A stretch of DNA of 53,616 bases from NCBI GenBank assembly GCA_902779395.1, contig CACZBK010000023.1:1-53616 (forward strand), given 5' to 3'. The notes under the pieces were generated by a model. The model saw only the letters and a list, made by a program, of their open reading frames with translations, did not search any database and was not told where the DNA came from. A program made the position numbers and the translations under genes. Positions 43,056-52,909 of the stretch are shown piece after piece. Each line of letters opens with the position of its first letter. The first letter of the stretch is position 1. This stretch comes from an uncultured Lachnospiraceae bacterium. GTDB taxonomy: Bacteria > Bacillota > Clostridia > Lachnospirales > Lachnospiraceae.

Positions 43056-45752
43056 ATGAACTACGATTTTATCAAAGACGATATAGCAGCGATCATCGAG
43101 ACCATTTCATCCATTCCGAATATCACCTCTCTCGATACACAGATCACAGCGCTTAAGCAGCAAGCCGAAACAGAGACCGATCAGGCTAAAAAGGCCGCGC
43201 TTGACAATGTGATCACGGCAGTCTCAAAGGTGCAGGATATCAAGAATAAAGTAAACGAGCTGAGCACTAACCCCGAGAAATTTGTGGCGGAATTTGATAA
43301 AATCTTCTGTCCCGCTGATGAAAGCAAAGGCTTTAATAAAAGCATCATAACTTTTGACGATGCGATCATTGACTACAACAAAGCAGATCATTTCGAAAAA
43401 AACACGATCCCCGGCAGTACCATCAACAATGTAACAAAGATCCTGGAACAGATGAACCGAGTGTCCTTAATGTATGTATGCGTCCACGATAAAGTCCTGG
43501 CCGCCAGACATAAGGAAGAAGTTGATGCTCTTACGGTTCAGGCCGATAACACCAATCGTCAGATCGGGGAGCTCCTGAAAGAATTCGAAAACACTGATAA
43601 ACAGAAATTATCACAAGATGTCAGGGATACAGAAGAAAACCTCCAAAAAGCAAAGGACGATCTGGACTATTACCTCGATTCGAAAAACAAAGAAGAATTT
43701 ATGAAGCCCCGGGATGAAATATTACAAAAGCTGGATAGAACCAGGCAACAGATAGCCAAAAGCGATGCAGACCTTTCCTCCCTCAACAACTTAGTTCATA
43801 ACCTGGACAGCTCCCCCCTTATAAATGAGGCCAAAGAGCTGGAGAAACTGATCCAAAACGGCTATGATATTGATGATGAGAACCTCAAAGCAGAGAAAGA
43901 TGCACTTCAATCAGAGATGAATGAATTAAAGAAGGCATATGAGGAGAAGGATCAGGAGCTCAAAAAGCTGAAGGAAGCAGCCGGTCCCGGCTCTGCCCCC
44001 GTGCTGAACAGGCTGGAAAAACTCTTTGAAAATACCATCCTACGCAATATCTTTGCAAATACCATGGACCAGCTGAATGCTTTGATCCCGGTCGAAACAA
44101 AAAAAACAAAAGACGGTAAGCTCAATATCGACTATGTCTGTAACCATCTGGCCGATGAAAAGGGCATAACGGACAGGAATCTCATACTGACCCACCTTTT
44201 GACCAACCGATTATCCGACTATACCCCGCCGGAGGTAAAAAACGCTAAAGGAGGTTTTTATAGATTTCCTATTTGCTCCAGGGATACGGCTCTCGTCTAC
44301 ATGGACTTAAACTCTGCGACAAGTAAAGAGGATCAGGAACTGCTGGATTTTATCAAACAGCTTGGGGAGATAGAATCGATCCTGGCACAGATGGAAGCCA
44401 TCCGCTCCCAGCCGGGAATGACGGAAGCCGAATATGAGCGCATCACGCAAAATGTTGCCAACACGCTCATGAGCCTGAAAAAAAGTCCTCTCTACGCCCA
44501 CGGTATGCACGAGTATATGAATCTGTATAACGAAAAGATCGAACTGGCATCCAGGATCGATCAGGCCGCATTCAGGACAGCTTCCCATAAAGCTGCTACT
44601 ATGATCACTTCCAACGAAAAAGACAGCTTAAAGAAACAGCTTACGGAAAAAAAGCGTGCGATCTACAACCATTGCAAAGCCGAGGTAGTTAAACTCCCTG
44701 ACGAACTGAAGGGGGAATTTTGGATAAGGCTCGGAGACTTTGATGGTTCAAAATCAATAGAAGAGTTCGAAAAGCTGTACACAGCCATAAAAGAATTAGC
44801 TGCAGATCAGACCAATGTAATAAACGGAAATAAAGACAAATTGGAAAAAGCCGCCAAACACTTCGATAACGAAGCCTATTTGCACTCGGAAAAGTTATGG
44901 AATAAATATCTGGAAAATAGCAAGCGCAATGTAGAACTTATGAAACAAAGTCATGCAGAATACAGTAAGCAACAAGAACGCTTAATTCAAGCCCAACTCA
45001 AAACCTGTAAGCTGCATCGTAAGCTTAAAGATGAGCAAGCACGTATTGAAGCTGTAAACGGTACCGGTATATGTGCCGGAGTCAATTATTTTGACAGTCT
45101 GGCAAGCCACGCAAGAAGACTGGCAGACGCCTCTGTTTACACAAAAAAGGATGGGCACCGTGATTCGTCGGAATATGAAGCTATGGTGAATGGTATAAAA
45201 CGCCTCACAACTATGTACAGCATAACACGCAATGGCGGCAAGGAAACGACTTTCGGCAAATACGACGAAAAAATCAGCATGACGGCAGGCGTAAGGATAG
45301 AGCTTAATGACATAAAAACGAAAGCAGACGCTTATATAAGAGCTAAGAATGCTCAACGGTTCCATTGGTTTCCTTCTACCATGCGAAAATACCGGCTCGC
45401 TTATGCGCAGAATGTTTTGGACTTCTGTGAAAGCCAGCTTGAAACGCTCGAAAATGTCAGCTTTGAGGATACGGGTCTGAAAGAAGACAAAAAAGCCTTT
45501 GAGGAACGCACAAAAAAGATAGCTGCATCAAAGCCGCTGACCCAATTCAGCATGGATGGCGAGATCTGGCGTAATAGAAAGACATACATAGATTATGCAA
45601 AATCTGCAGCGCCTTCAAAAGTCCCTGCAGGAGGCGAGATCCTGCAGCCTTCAGGGCAGCCCATGCTTAATAACCAGCAGATGAGCAAGCGGGAGGAGTT
45701 CAGCACATCCACAACTGCTCAAAGGAAACGCAAGCTTCAAACAACAGAATAA
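43056..45752 (+). CDS. Large coiled-coil protein of unknown function (898 residues)
   Basis: Not recognised. It is cytoplasmic by appearance, with long heptad-like stretches (~150-320) and many Lys/Glu/Gln residues. Residues ~690-800 include E-L-N-D-I-K-T-K-A-D-A-Y-I, then F-H-W-F and R-K-Y, resembling the block in the 811-residue protein. The C-terminal 50 residues are polar and disordered. AAAGGAG precedes the ATG. The stretch 44.8-45.4 kb is more AT-rich with plainer codon use than its surroundings, suggesting mosaic origin. Confidence 0.75.
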   Translation: MNYDFIKDDIAAIIETISSIPNITSLDTQITALKQQAETETDQAKKAALDNVITAVSKVQDIKNKVNELSTNPEKFVAEFDKIFCPADESKGFNKSIITFDDAIIDYNKADHFEKNTIPGSTINNVTKILEQMNRVSLMYVCVHDKVLAARHKEEVDALTVQADNTNRQIGELLKEFENTDKQKLSQDVRDTEENLQKAKDDLDYYLDSKNKEEFMKPRDEILQKLDRTRQQIAKSDADLSSLNNLVHNLDSSPLINEAKELEKLIQNGYDIDDENLKAEKDALQSEMNELKKAYEEKDQELKKLKEAAGPGSAPVLNRLEKLFENTILRNIFANTMDQLNALIPVETKKTKDGKLNIDYVCNHLADEKGITDRNLILTHLLTNRLSDYTPPEVKNAKGGFYRFPICSRDTALVYMDLNSATSKEDQELLDFIKQLGEIESILAQMEAIRSQPGMTEAEYERITQNVANTLMSLKKSPLYAHGMHEYMNLYNEKIELASRIDQAAFRTASHKAATMITSNEKDSLKKQLTEKKRAIYNHCKAEVVKLPDELKGEFWIRLGDFDGSKSIEEFEKLYTAIKELAADQTNVINGNKDKLEKAAKHFDNEAYLHSEKLWNKYLENSKRNVELMKQSHAEYSKQQERLIQAQLKTCKLHRKLKDEQARIEAVNGTGICAGVNYFDSLASHARRLADASVYTKKDGHRDSSEYEAMVNGIKRLTTMYSITRNGGKETTFGKYDEKISMTAGVRIELNDIKTKADAYIRAKNAQRFHWFPSTMRKYRLAYAQNVLDFCESQLETLENVSFEDTGLKEDKKAFEERTKKIAASKPLTQFSMDGEIWRNRKTYIDYAKSAAPSKVPAGGEILQPSGQPMLNNQQMSKREEFSTSTTAQRKRKLQTTE

Positions 45753-45760
45753 CCCTGTTT

Positions 45761-47266
45761 TTACTCCTGTCTGGAAGGCGCGCCCATCTCTTTTAGCTGT
45801 TTTTTGCGTGCATACATCATATGATCCGCACGCTCAAACACATCATGGAGCCGGTCGTCGCCTTCTTTTAATACTGAATATCCTGTCGCGATCACAACTT
45901 CCTTTGTTTTGATATGCTCTTCCACCTTGCTGTTAAAGGCGGCTATCGTTTCCTCCATTGTATCAAAGCCCTTTTCCTGAAGGATCACCACAAACTCGTC
46001 TCCGCCTATCCTGAATACCGCACCATGAGTGAAGTGTTCGCACAGCATTTTACTGGCATCCTTTATAAGTTTGTCACCGGCCGCATGTCCCTGCGTATCG
46101 TTAACCAGTTTAAGCCCGTTGACATCGCAGACGATCAGCGCCAGCTTACTCAGTTCATTATTCTTGATCTTTTTATTAAGCTCCGTTTCATTATAGGAAT
46201 AAGCATGCTTATTCCTTATACCCGTCAGGGAATCCGTATTTGCCATGCTGTGGAAACGCCTGCTGTTTTCCCTCTCATCTTCAAGCTTATTGCGTGACAT
46301 CATTTCAAATTCTATAAATAACAATATCGCAAACAGCAAAAGCAGTATAAGTATCGAAAGGATCAGATTACGGCTGGCGACCATATTTTTTTCGCTGATA
46401 TCATGAATGGTATCGCTGATCACGCTCTCACGTATCAGAACCACCATCTCCGTTTCCGTGCCCTCGACAGGCACATAACAGAGCGTCTCTTCGGCCCCGT
46501 CGATCGTAAAACGGATGCTGCCTTTTACGCCTTTTGCAAAATTCTCGTGGTTTTCTTTCCACGCCTCTTCCTCTACCACTCCCTTAAGCGATTCAAAGAG
46601 GTTCTTATCAGCAATATGCAGTCCCAGCTGCGTATCGGAGAGATTTTCCCCGCTGGAAGAATACAGACCGAAATATGTTCTGCCCTGATCGTCGAATGCC
46701 AGCAGATCGACTATTTCTTTTATATCTATCTGGACAAAGCAGGCTTTGATGTCTTTGCCCATAAGCCTGAGTCCCGGTGTGGGTGCAGCCAGACAGATCT
46801 GCCTGGATGAACCATATACGGAAACGGTACTTATGCTTCTGCCTTCCATGATATCATCTGCCAGAAATGCATGCCTGCTCCCGCCTGTATAGGTTGTATA
46901 CTGGGTGTAAACTATATTGTCGGAATCAACTACCGCAAAACGGTTGAGCGATAAAAGAGATTTGATCCTGCCTATGGTGCGGCGCATGTCTTCCTGATTC
47001 TTTATATCCTCATCCTCTACAAAGAGCATGGCCTTTTCCATCTGCTCAAAATTGCTGTTTATCAGATTGTTGATAGTTCTGGCACGCCGGTCAGCCATAG
47101 CCTCCAGATAAAACTCGCTCACTGCGGACACAGCTTCGTTAGACGCAGATTCCGTTCTCCTGAAAGTCCATAAAGTACTGAACACGAGCACCAGTATGAT
47201 CAGAATGCTGCCTGTTACAGCCGTAAATACAAATACTTTGGGCGTTATCCTTCTCTTTTTTTTCAT
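45761..47266 (-). CDS. Membrane diguanylate cyclase with extracellular sensor
   Basis: 501 residues. A membrane helix (about 12-32), an extracellular domain of about 270 residues with a dCache-like pattern, a second helix (about 303-325), then a GGDEF domain with D-V-N-G-L-K and intact G-G-D-E-F near residue 423. It synthesises c-di-GMP. Its start overlaps the stop of the sugar-binding lipoprotein gene by 4 bases, so ligand-loaded lipoprotein may be its input. It converges with the 898-residue gene with no clear terminator between. Confidence 0.9.
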   Translation of the reverse strand: MKKKRRITPKVFVFTAVTGSILIILVLVFSTLWTFRRTESASNEAVSAVSEFYLEAMADRRARTINNLINSNFEQMEKAMLFVEDEDIKNQEDMRRTIGRIKSLLSLNRFAVVDSDNIVYTQYTTYTGGSRHAFLADDIMEGRSISTVSVYGSSRQICLAAPTPGLRLMGKDIKACFVQIDIKEIVDLLAFDDQGRTYFGLYSSSGENLSDTQLGLHIADKNLFESLKGVVEEEAWKENHENFAKGVKGSIRFTIDGAEETLCYVPVEGTETEMVVLIRESVISDTIHDISEKNMVASRNLILSILILLLLFAILLFIEFEMMSRNKLEDERENSRRFHSMANTDSLTGIRNKHAYSYNETELNKKIKNNELSKLALIVCDVNGLKLVNDTQGHAAGDKLIKDASKMLCEHFTHGAVFRIGGDEFVVILQEKGFDTMEETIAAFNSKVEEHIKTKEVVIATGYSVLKEGDDRLHDVFERADHMMYARKKQLKEMGAPSRQE

Positions 47267-48351
47267 AACACATCTCCATATAGCAGTTCCAGCATCATCG
47301 CTGCATCCTTCTGATATATCACTGTCGTTTTCTCATTAGTCTTCTCGGAAAACAGCTCTCCGGGCATATTCCCGTCCGCTATCTTTACCGCTATCTGAAG
47401 TGTATCAAAGCCTATGGAATAGCAATCCTGTACTCCAAGACAATAAATAACGCCATCATTAAGATAGTGCAGTGCCTCCTGATCATGGTCCATACCCACT
47501 ATGACCGCTTTGCTGTTCTTCTCTGTGATTGCCCTGGCCGCACCTACCGGATTACTCATGTTACAGCAGATAATGCCGTCAAGATCCGGACAGTCCTTTA
47601 AGATCTGCAGGGTAAGCTCATACGCCAGATCGATAGAATCCATATCGTATTCAGTGGCTACTACCTCCATATCCGGATATCCGGCAACGGTATCGGCTGC
47701 CCCTCTCGCCCTGTCTTCATGACACGGAGCACCTTTGCTGCCCACCAGGATAGCCACCTTTCCTTTATAACCCAGCTTTTCGCACAACGCCTCCGTCAGA
47801 TCCACGCCGTCCTCATAATTATGCGTATTTCCGACATACGCTATCCTCCTGCAGCCCTCACAGGCATCGGAACTGGAAAAGGTCATCACCTTTACGCCAT
47901 CAGCCACCATCTTATCCAGGACAGGTGATATGATATTCTCATCCGCCACATCTACACCTATAACATCATAGGCTTTTTTCTCTGCGATCTGCAGGCGTTC
48001 TTTCTGATCAGCAGCCGATGCCGCATCAGGTGCCATATACTCGTAGGTAATGCTTATTCCTTTATCAAGGAACTGCCTCTGGGCATCTTCCATGCCAAGG
48101 GCCACGGCATCCCACCAGGGATGTACGGTCTTATAAGTAAAATAAAAATTATAGCTGTCTTTGAGCGGTTCGTAATCATCCAGATCATGATCAAAGTCCA
48201 CCGCAGCACCTGCCGAAGCCGTCATAAGCGGCTCTGACGTTTCAACAGCCTCATCAGCCTCCGTGCCGCTTTCATAGGCAGAACACGCTGTAAGACAGAG
48301 CATGGCTGCCGGCACGACCGCAAGCATATTTTTAATCATTTTTAATCCCAT
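47263..48351 (-). CDS. Periplasmic-binding-type lipoprotein (sugar-binding, Peripla_BP_4-like)
   Basis: 362 residues. The signal peptide ends in L-C-L-T-A-C, a lipobox. The mature part has an acidic linker followed by a two-lobe ribose-binding-like domain (Y-D-V-I-G-V-D-V-A-D, then D-G-I-I-C-C-N-M-S-N-P-V-G-A, then V-G-M-D-H-D). No ABC permease or ATPase is next to it. It is translationally coupled to the membrane GGDEF gene, which suggests signalling, not uptake. Confidence 0.88.
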   Translation of the reverse strand: MGLKMIKNMLAVVPAAMLCLTACSAYESGTEADEAVETSEPLMTASAGAAVDFDHDLDDYEPLKDSYNFYFTYKTVHPWWDAVALGMEDAQRQFLDKGISITYEYMAPDAASAADQKERLQIAEKKAYDVIGVDVADENIISPVLDKMVADGVKVMTFSSSDACEGCRRIAYVGNTHNYEDGVDLTEALCEKLGYKGKVAILVGSKGAPCHEDRARGAADTVAGYPDMEVVATEYDMDSIDLAYELTLQILKDCPDLDGIICCNMSNPVGAARAITEKNSKAVIVGMDHDQEALHYLNDGVIYCLGVQDCYSIGFDTLQIAVKIADGNMPGELFSEKTNEKTTVIYQKDAAMMLELLYGDVL

Positions 48352-48738
48352 AAGCTTCTCCCCTGCTTTGTACAGTAAGCATTATTTTAAGTATATATTT
48401 AAAACAGAGAAATCTTAAGTACTATTATAATACAAATATCAGCAGATTTACACTAAAAACTGCATAAGATTATAATGGGCTTGACAAACCATGAGCCATA
48501 TATCCATAATCAATTACATATACAGGGGGCCTTCTATCTGTTTGGGGTTCTGCTGAATGATACTTCAAATGAAACGATAGACTCTGTCATCGATTTTATC
48601 TGCAATGTATTACTTGGGATAGTTCCTCTTATATTGGTCGTACACTGGCTTATGTTTAGGCCGGCGGGGAATTCCCGGTCATTTCGAAACCCCTCAGAAA
48701 TGATGTCTTTTCTTACAGTTTCAAGATCAGGTCCTGTT
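48352..48738. other. Gene-poor stretch with a doubtful membrane-protein ORF
   Basis: The first ~100 bases are AT-rich and hold promoter-like sequence for the binding-protein gene. On the plus strand a frame from ATG 48475 encodes a hydrophobic run (F-I-C-N-V-L-L-G-I-V-P-L-I-L-V-V) after D-T-S-N-E-T-I-D, then reads on antisense into the Nudix gene. It has no ribosome binding site, so it may be a relic of a membrane-protein gene or chance. Confidence 0.35.
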
Positions 48739-49323
48739 TTATTCCATACTTTTCTTTATGTCATCAATAAGCATCTGATCTGCAGGCAGCCATTTCACAT
48801 CAGCTATAGTATTCAGATCAAGCCACCTGGCCTCTTCGGCCTCCTTTAATTCCAGCTGCCCTGATCTGACTTCTGCCCAGAAACAGTCCATCGACAGATG
48901 AAAATCCGGATAATCATATTCAATAGTCCTGATAAGCTCTTTAACATCTATCTCTGCCGTCAATTCTTCATATATCTCACGTACCAGTGCCTGAGCCGGG
49001 GTCTCTCCTTCTTCTATCTTTCCTCCGGGAAATTCCCACCAGCCCTTATATTCACCATACCCCCTTGCTGCAGCAAATATCTTATCTTCATTTCTGATCA
49101 CCGCTGCAACAACCCTTACAAATTTAAGCAAGCTGCCTTCAGAAGTAAAGATCACGTCTTTCCCCTCACGTATCCCTTTTTTCTCCAGCTCCGCCTCCGA
49201 TATTTCAAAAAAGCGCTCTTCATCGTTCGACACAAGCTTAAGCAGCGCCATGGGTTCGGATCTGTCTGTTTCCTCACAGCCATAATCTGCTTCGGTAATC
49301 TGCACAACATTAAACACTTCCAT
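48739..49323 (-). CDS. Nudix hydrolase (MutT/8-oxo-dGTPase-like)
   Basis: 194 residues. The Nudix box is complete: G-G-K-I-E-E-G-E-T, then R-E-I-Y-E-E-L, with W-W-E-F-P-G-G-K preceding as in MutT-type pyrophosphatases. About 60 N-terminal residues form an extra domain resembling a short RNA- or protein-binding module rather than the catalytic core. Likely role is clearing oxidised or damaged nucleotides. No operon partner is obvious; the M13 peptidase gene lies just upstream in the same direction. Confidence 0.9.
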   Translation of the reverse strand: MEVFNVVQITEADYGCEETDRSEPMALLKLVSNDEERFFEISEAELEKKGIREGKDVIFTSEGSLLKFVRVVAAVIRNEDKIFAAARGYGEYKGWWEFPGGKIEEGETPAQALVREIYEELTAEIDVKELIRTIEYDYPDFHLSMDCFWAEVRSGQLELKEAEEARWLDLNTIADVKWLPADQMLIDDIKKSME

Positions 49324-49347
49324 TATTCCTGCACTCCAATATCATTA

Positions 49348-51738
49348 TTACCAGATAGTGATACGCTCATCGGGCGGGATGTACATCCTGTTGTCTTCGG
49401 TAATACCATATGTTTGAATAAATTCATCAAACTGGGCGCTGACTGCATTTACTCTCTGATAATTGTATGGATGGGCATCAGTGATATAGCCGCTTTCTCT
49501 TATGAAGGACATCTGCTCTCTCCATAACTCTGCTCTGGATCTGAAATAACAGTCATAATCAAAACCGGGATGATCCTGCGCGATCTTCATGGCTATGCTG
49601 ACGCCTGCGATATCCGCAGATGCCTCTCCCCACTGGATCTCACCGCTGCAGGCCATATAAGGCACGCCTACGACCTTGTCAAAATACGCCGATACTTTTT
49701 TAGCTTTTTCCATATATGCATTATAATCCGCCTCCGGCATCCAGCCATAAGGCTTATCGTCCGTTGCCACCTTATTTCCGTCAGCATCGTACTGTATTCC
49801 GTTCGGATCAAAGCCGTGCGTCAGCTCATGGCCTATGATGCTGCCCATCTTTGCAAGCATCTCTTCGTATGGCATGTCATCGCTGAAGGTAAAATCACTT
49901 ATAAAACCGGCCAGGACAAAAAACTGGTTTAAGCTTCCGTTATAATATGCATTGTCCACCGAGGTTGCTATCTCCGGACGCAGATCGTATCTCCATTCTC
50001 CGGGCACACGTTTTTCTCCTGTAGCGGCGCAGTTATGTTTAAGATTGCTCACTCTCAGCTTTACGTAAGTATCATAAAAAGAATCCGAAGTATCGATGGC
50101 AAGATAAGAACTGTCGATCAGCTCATCGGGTGAAAGAACGCAGAACTTCATCTTATTAAGTTTTTCAAGAGCCGCAGCCTTTCCTTCCTCTGACAGCCAT
50201 TCTTCCTCTTTAAGCATCGCCGCAAAAGCTTCCGCTGTATCCTCGCAGATCATCGTAAGTGTTTCTTTTGCCTTGGGATCCACATAATAGGTCATATAGG
50301 CATTTTCTTCGGCAACACCCAGAATGCCTCTGCTTCCCATTATCTCGGTATATGTCTGATCTTTCACATATTCCTTATATCCTTCATCTGTTTCATCGGC
50401 GAACATCAGACATTTGCCGGCTTCCAGGTCAAGATACTCATACGACATATAGGCGATGTGCGTCATAATATAGGATCTGAAGCTTGAGAGATTTTCTTCG
50501 GTATACATTTCATCAAGAACAGGGAGATAGTCCGGATAAATGATATTAAGCTTTCCCTTATTTACTCCCAGACCGTTTAACACAGCCTTAAGCGGGAAAT
50601 TGCTGCAGGAAGCGCATACTTCATCCACAGGGATCGCTCCGACAGGATTATCGCTTTCCTCATCCGGCCACGCCGCCTCCAGCAGAGCATCCTCCAGCAC
50701 ATAGGATTCTTCTATCATCTTTGCCACTTCTTCCTCTGTCAGACCGGCTCTGGTCAGGATATGTGTTGCAGCTATCTCATAATCCTCCCGGACCTCTTTG
50801 ATATCTTCGGCATCACTGTTATGAAAGATTCGTGGCAGTACGGAAAACGACGCATCTTCATCCAGCTCAAGTATCCATTCGGAAGTATCCTCCTCATCAA
50901 GCGTGATCACGGGATTGAAGAAGCGGCAGAACGGATTTCTGCCTGTATCCGCAAGAAACTTATCCAGCTCGGAAATGCTTTTTATGTCTGCAGCATCTTC
51001 AAGATATTTTTTTACGGGTTCAATGCCGTCCGCATTCCTTCTGTCCCAGTCATTGGCCACATCCAGATAGTCACGCAGGATCTGTATATCTTTTCCCTGA
51101 TATTTATCACGTTCGTTTATCATTGCGAGTTTCTGATCCTCTATCATGTTCTTCATGTCAAGCTCATTAAACTCATCACCCTGTGTTTTGATATGCGTAT
51201 CAGCAAGGAAATCATGATTCACGGAAAGATAAAAATCTTCTTTAACTCCGGGATCACCCAGTATGCCTGCTGCTCCCAGTATAGAGGTATCGATCCACTG
51301 GTCTCCTCCGGCCCATACAAGCTCGTTTTTATCATAAACCGCATCTTTTGTAAGGACTGCCTTATTCTGTGCAGTATCATATGAATAAACGGCAATGTCA
51401 TCTCCGTCCCCGTTCTTTTTCATAACAAAGAGTTCGGATATCATATCCCCGTCCAGATCCTTCATGGAAAAGAACATATCTTTCTGCATACCGCAGGCGG
51501 CGACACCCGATAAGAACATTATCTCTTCCGGATCATATGCATAGCTTCCCGCAGGGATCTCATATGTTTCCGGAAAATCGTTCTGCGGCTCCGTTTCCTG
51601 AGGCTCTGTGCTTACATCCACCACGGGTTCTTCGGGCATATCCGGATTAGCACTGCTTTTCTCACAGGCACTCAGGGTTCCTGTCAGCATGCTCAATGCA
51701 CATATACCGCCTATCATCTTTTTTATTATTTTCTTCAT
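49348..51738 (-). CDS. M13-family zinc metallopeptidase lipoprotein (neprilysin/PepO-like)
   Basis: 796 residues. Signal peptide with lipobox L-S-A-C, then an acidic linker and an extra ~120-residue region before the M13 domain. The zinc motif is H-E-L-T-H (about 636), with substrate-binding N-A-Y-Y upstream and the third ligand Glu in G-E-A-S-A-D, replacing the usual E-N-x-A-D. It would be an outer-surface peptidase degrading short peptides. The C-terminus ends I-T-I-W rather than the mammalian C-x-x-W. Confidence 0.92.
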   Translation of the reverse strand: MKKIIKKMIGGICALSMLTGTLSACEKSSANPDMPEEPVVDVSTEPQETEPQNDFPETYEIPAGSYAYDPEEIMFLSGVAACGMQKDMFFSMKDLDGDMISELFVMKKNGDGDDIAVYSYDTAQNKAVLTKDAVYDKNELVWAGGDQWIDTSILGAAGILGDPGVKEDFYLSVNHDFLADTHIKTQGDEFNELDMKNMIEDQKLAMINERDKYQGKDIQILRDYLDVANDWDRRNADGIEPVKKYLEDAADIKSISELDKFLADTGRNPFCRFFNPVITLDEEDTSEWILELDEDASFSVLPRIFHNSDAEDIKEVREDYEIAATHILTRAGLTEEEVAKMIEESYVLEDALLEAAWPDEESDNPVGAIPVDEVCASCSNFPLKAVLNGLGVNKGKLNIIYPDYLPVLDEMYTEENLSSFRSYIMTHIAYMSYEYLDLEAGKCLMFADETDEGYKEYVKDQTYTEIMGSRGILGVAEENAYMTYYVDPKAKETLTMICEDTAEAFAAMLKEEEWLSEEGKAAALEKLNKMKFCVLSPDELIDSSYLAIDTSDSFYDTYVKLRVSNLKHNCAATGEKRVPGEWRYDLRPEIATSVDNAYYNGSLNQFFVLAGFISDFTFSDDMPYEEMLAKMGSIIGHELTHGFDPNGIQYDADGNKVATDDKPYGWMPEADYNAYMEKAKKVSAYFDKVVGVPYMACSGEIQWGEASADIAGVSIAMKIAQDHPGFDYDCYFRSRAELWREQMSFIRESGYITDAHPYNYQRVNAVSAQFDEFIQTYGITEDNRMYIPPDERITIW

Positions 51739-51812
51739 CTTTTACTATCCCTGCTTTCTGATATTATCTGTGTTCCTATAGTTCAAACATGTATCCTGCC
51801 TGCGTATGGATC

Positions 51813-52802
51813 TCACTCATATGCATTGGTATATTCATCCGTCATATGCCAAAGTTTCGATGTATCGTAATCTGCCGGCAGATGCACCCAGTTACCGCTG
51901 TCTGTTTCGATATACCATGCTTCTTCACCCATATCATATTCCATCCAGCCATAATCCCCGTAGTCGGAAGAGATTCCTTCATACCAGTACTGCCACTGAT
52001 AAGGCGGCAGAGAATCGTTATAATAAAACCAGCATTCGGTCTGACTGTCATACCAGTCTTCACCATCCAGATAACAGGTCCTGCCTATCTCGTCTACATA
52101 TATGGAATTCTTTGCGGATACCGTTTTGTATTCCGTACTGCCCGGGTTGATACTTCTGGCAGCTATAAAGATCAGGGCTGCCACAAAAGCAAGGAAAGAG
52201 AGCACCAGCGGGCACAGGAACACACCTATTGCAACCTTCCCCAGGAACGGAATCCCGGATATAAACTCCTTCACGCTGCCATTACCCTGTGGAGCAATAC
52301 CATTGTATGCTGACTGTACCTTATCTGTTATATCTATCCGGAACATGGCCCCGCACTTGTCACAGGCAGGCACGTCTCCTTCTTTCCACATATACACCAT
52401 GTGATTCCCGCAATATTCGCACTTCAGCATCGTTTCGGATCCGGTCATTGTCATATTGTTATAATGCCGGCCGCTTTCGTCGTAGTATCCTTCTTCAAAA
52501 TACCGTCCGTCTGACGCTGTCCATCCCTGTGGATAATAATCATAATCATGTGCAGCACCATAAAAATGTCTGACGGCACCATACAATGTATTATTCCAGC
52601 CATACGGCTGCGATGACCGTGTACGATGGACCGGTCTGCTGCTTCGATAACTGCTGCGTGCAGATGAACCGTACGAGCTGTGATGGCTCGATGAATGACT
52701 TGAACGGCTGCTGCTCGAGCGGCTGCTGCTGTGATGCGATGAACTGTGTGAACTGTGATGACTGCTGCTGTGATGTGAACTGCTATGTCCTGTGGGGGGC
52801 AT
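51813..52802 (-). CDS. Ser/His-rich membrane protein with zinc ribbon
   Basis: 329 residues. Residues ~6-55 are almost entirely Ser and His with some Arg, a potential metal-binding or sticky tail. A zinc ribbon follows (C-E-Y-C-G and C-D-K-C-G), then an amphipathic segment and one or two membrane helices (about 190-215), then an aromatic acidic C-terminal domain rich in Tyr, Trp and Asp. I do not recognise the full architecture. The His-rich part could bind zinc, nickel or copper. It lies upstream of the M13 peptidase gene. Confidence 0.75.
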   Translation of the reverse strand: MPPTGHSSSHHSSSHHSSHSSSHHSSSRSSSSRSSHSSSHHSSYGSSARSSYRSSRPVHRTRSSQPYGWNNTLYGAVRHFYGAAHDYDYYPQGWTASDGRYFEEGYYDESGRHYNNMTMTGSETMLKCEYCGNHMVYMWKEGDVPACDKCGAMFRIDITDKVQSAYNGIAPQGNGSVKEFISGIPFLGKVAIGVFLCPLVLSFLAFVAALIFIAARSINPGSTEYKTVSAKNSIYVDEIGRTCYLDGEDWYDSQTECWFYYNDSLPPYQWQYWYEGISSDYGDYGWMEYDMGEEAWYIETDSGNWVHLPADYDTSKLWHMTDEYTNAYE

Positions 52803-52909
52803 TTTCCTTATCTCCTTCTATGGTTTTTGTTTTCCTGATCTGTTATCAGATCCTTATTCTTGATCTTGATATGATCAGCCGGTCTTATCCGCAACCGGAC
52901 TCAGATTTC

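Noticed and set aside
48475-48849. Plus-strand ORF with a hydrophobic segment
   Set aside because: No ribosome binding site, and its second half lies antisense to the Nudix gene. Kept only as a possible relic.
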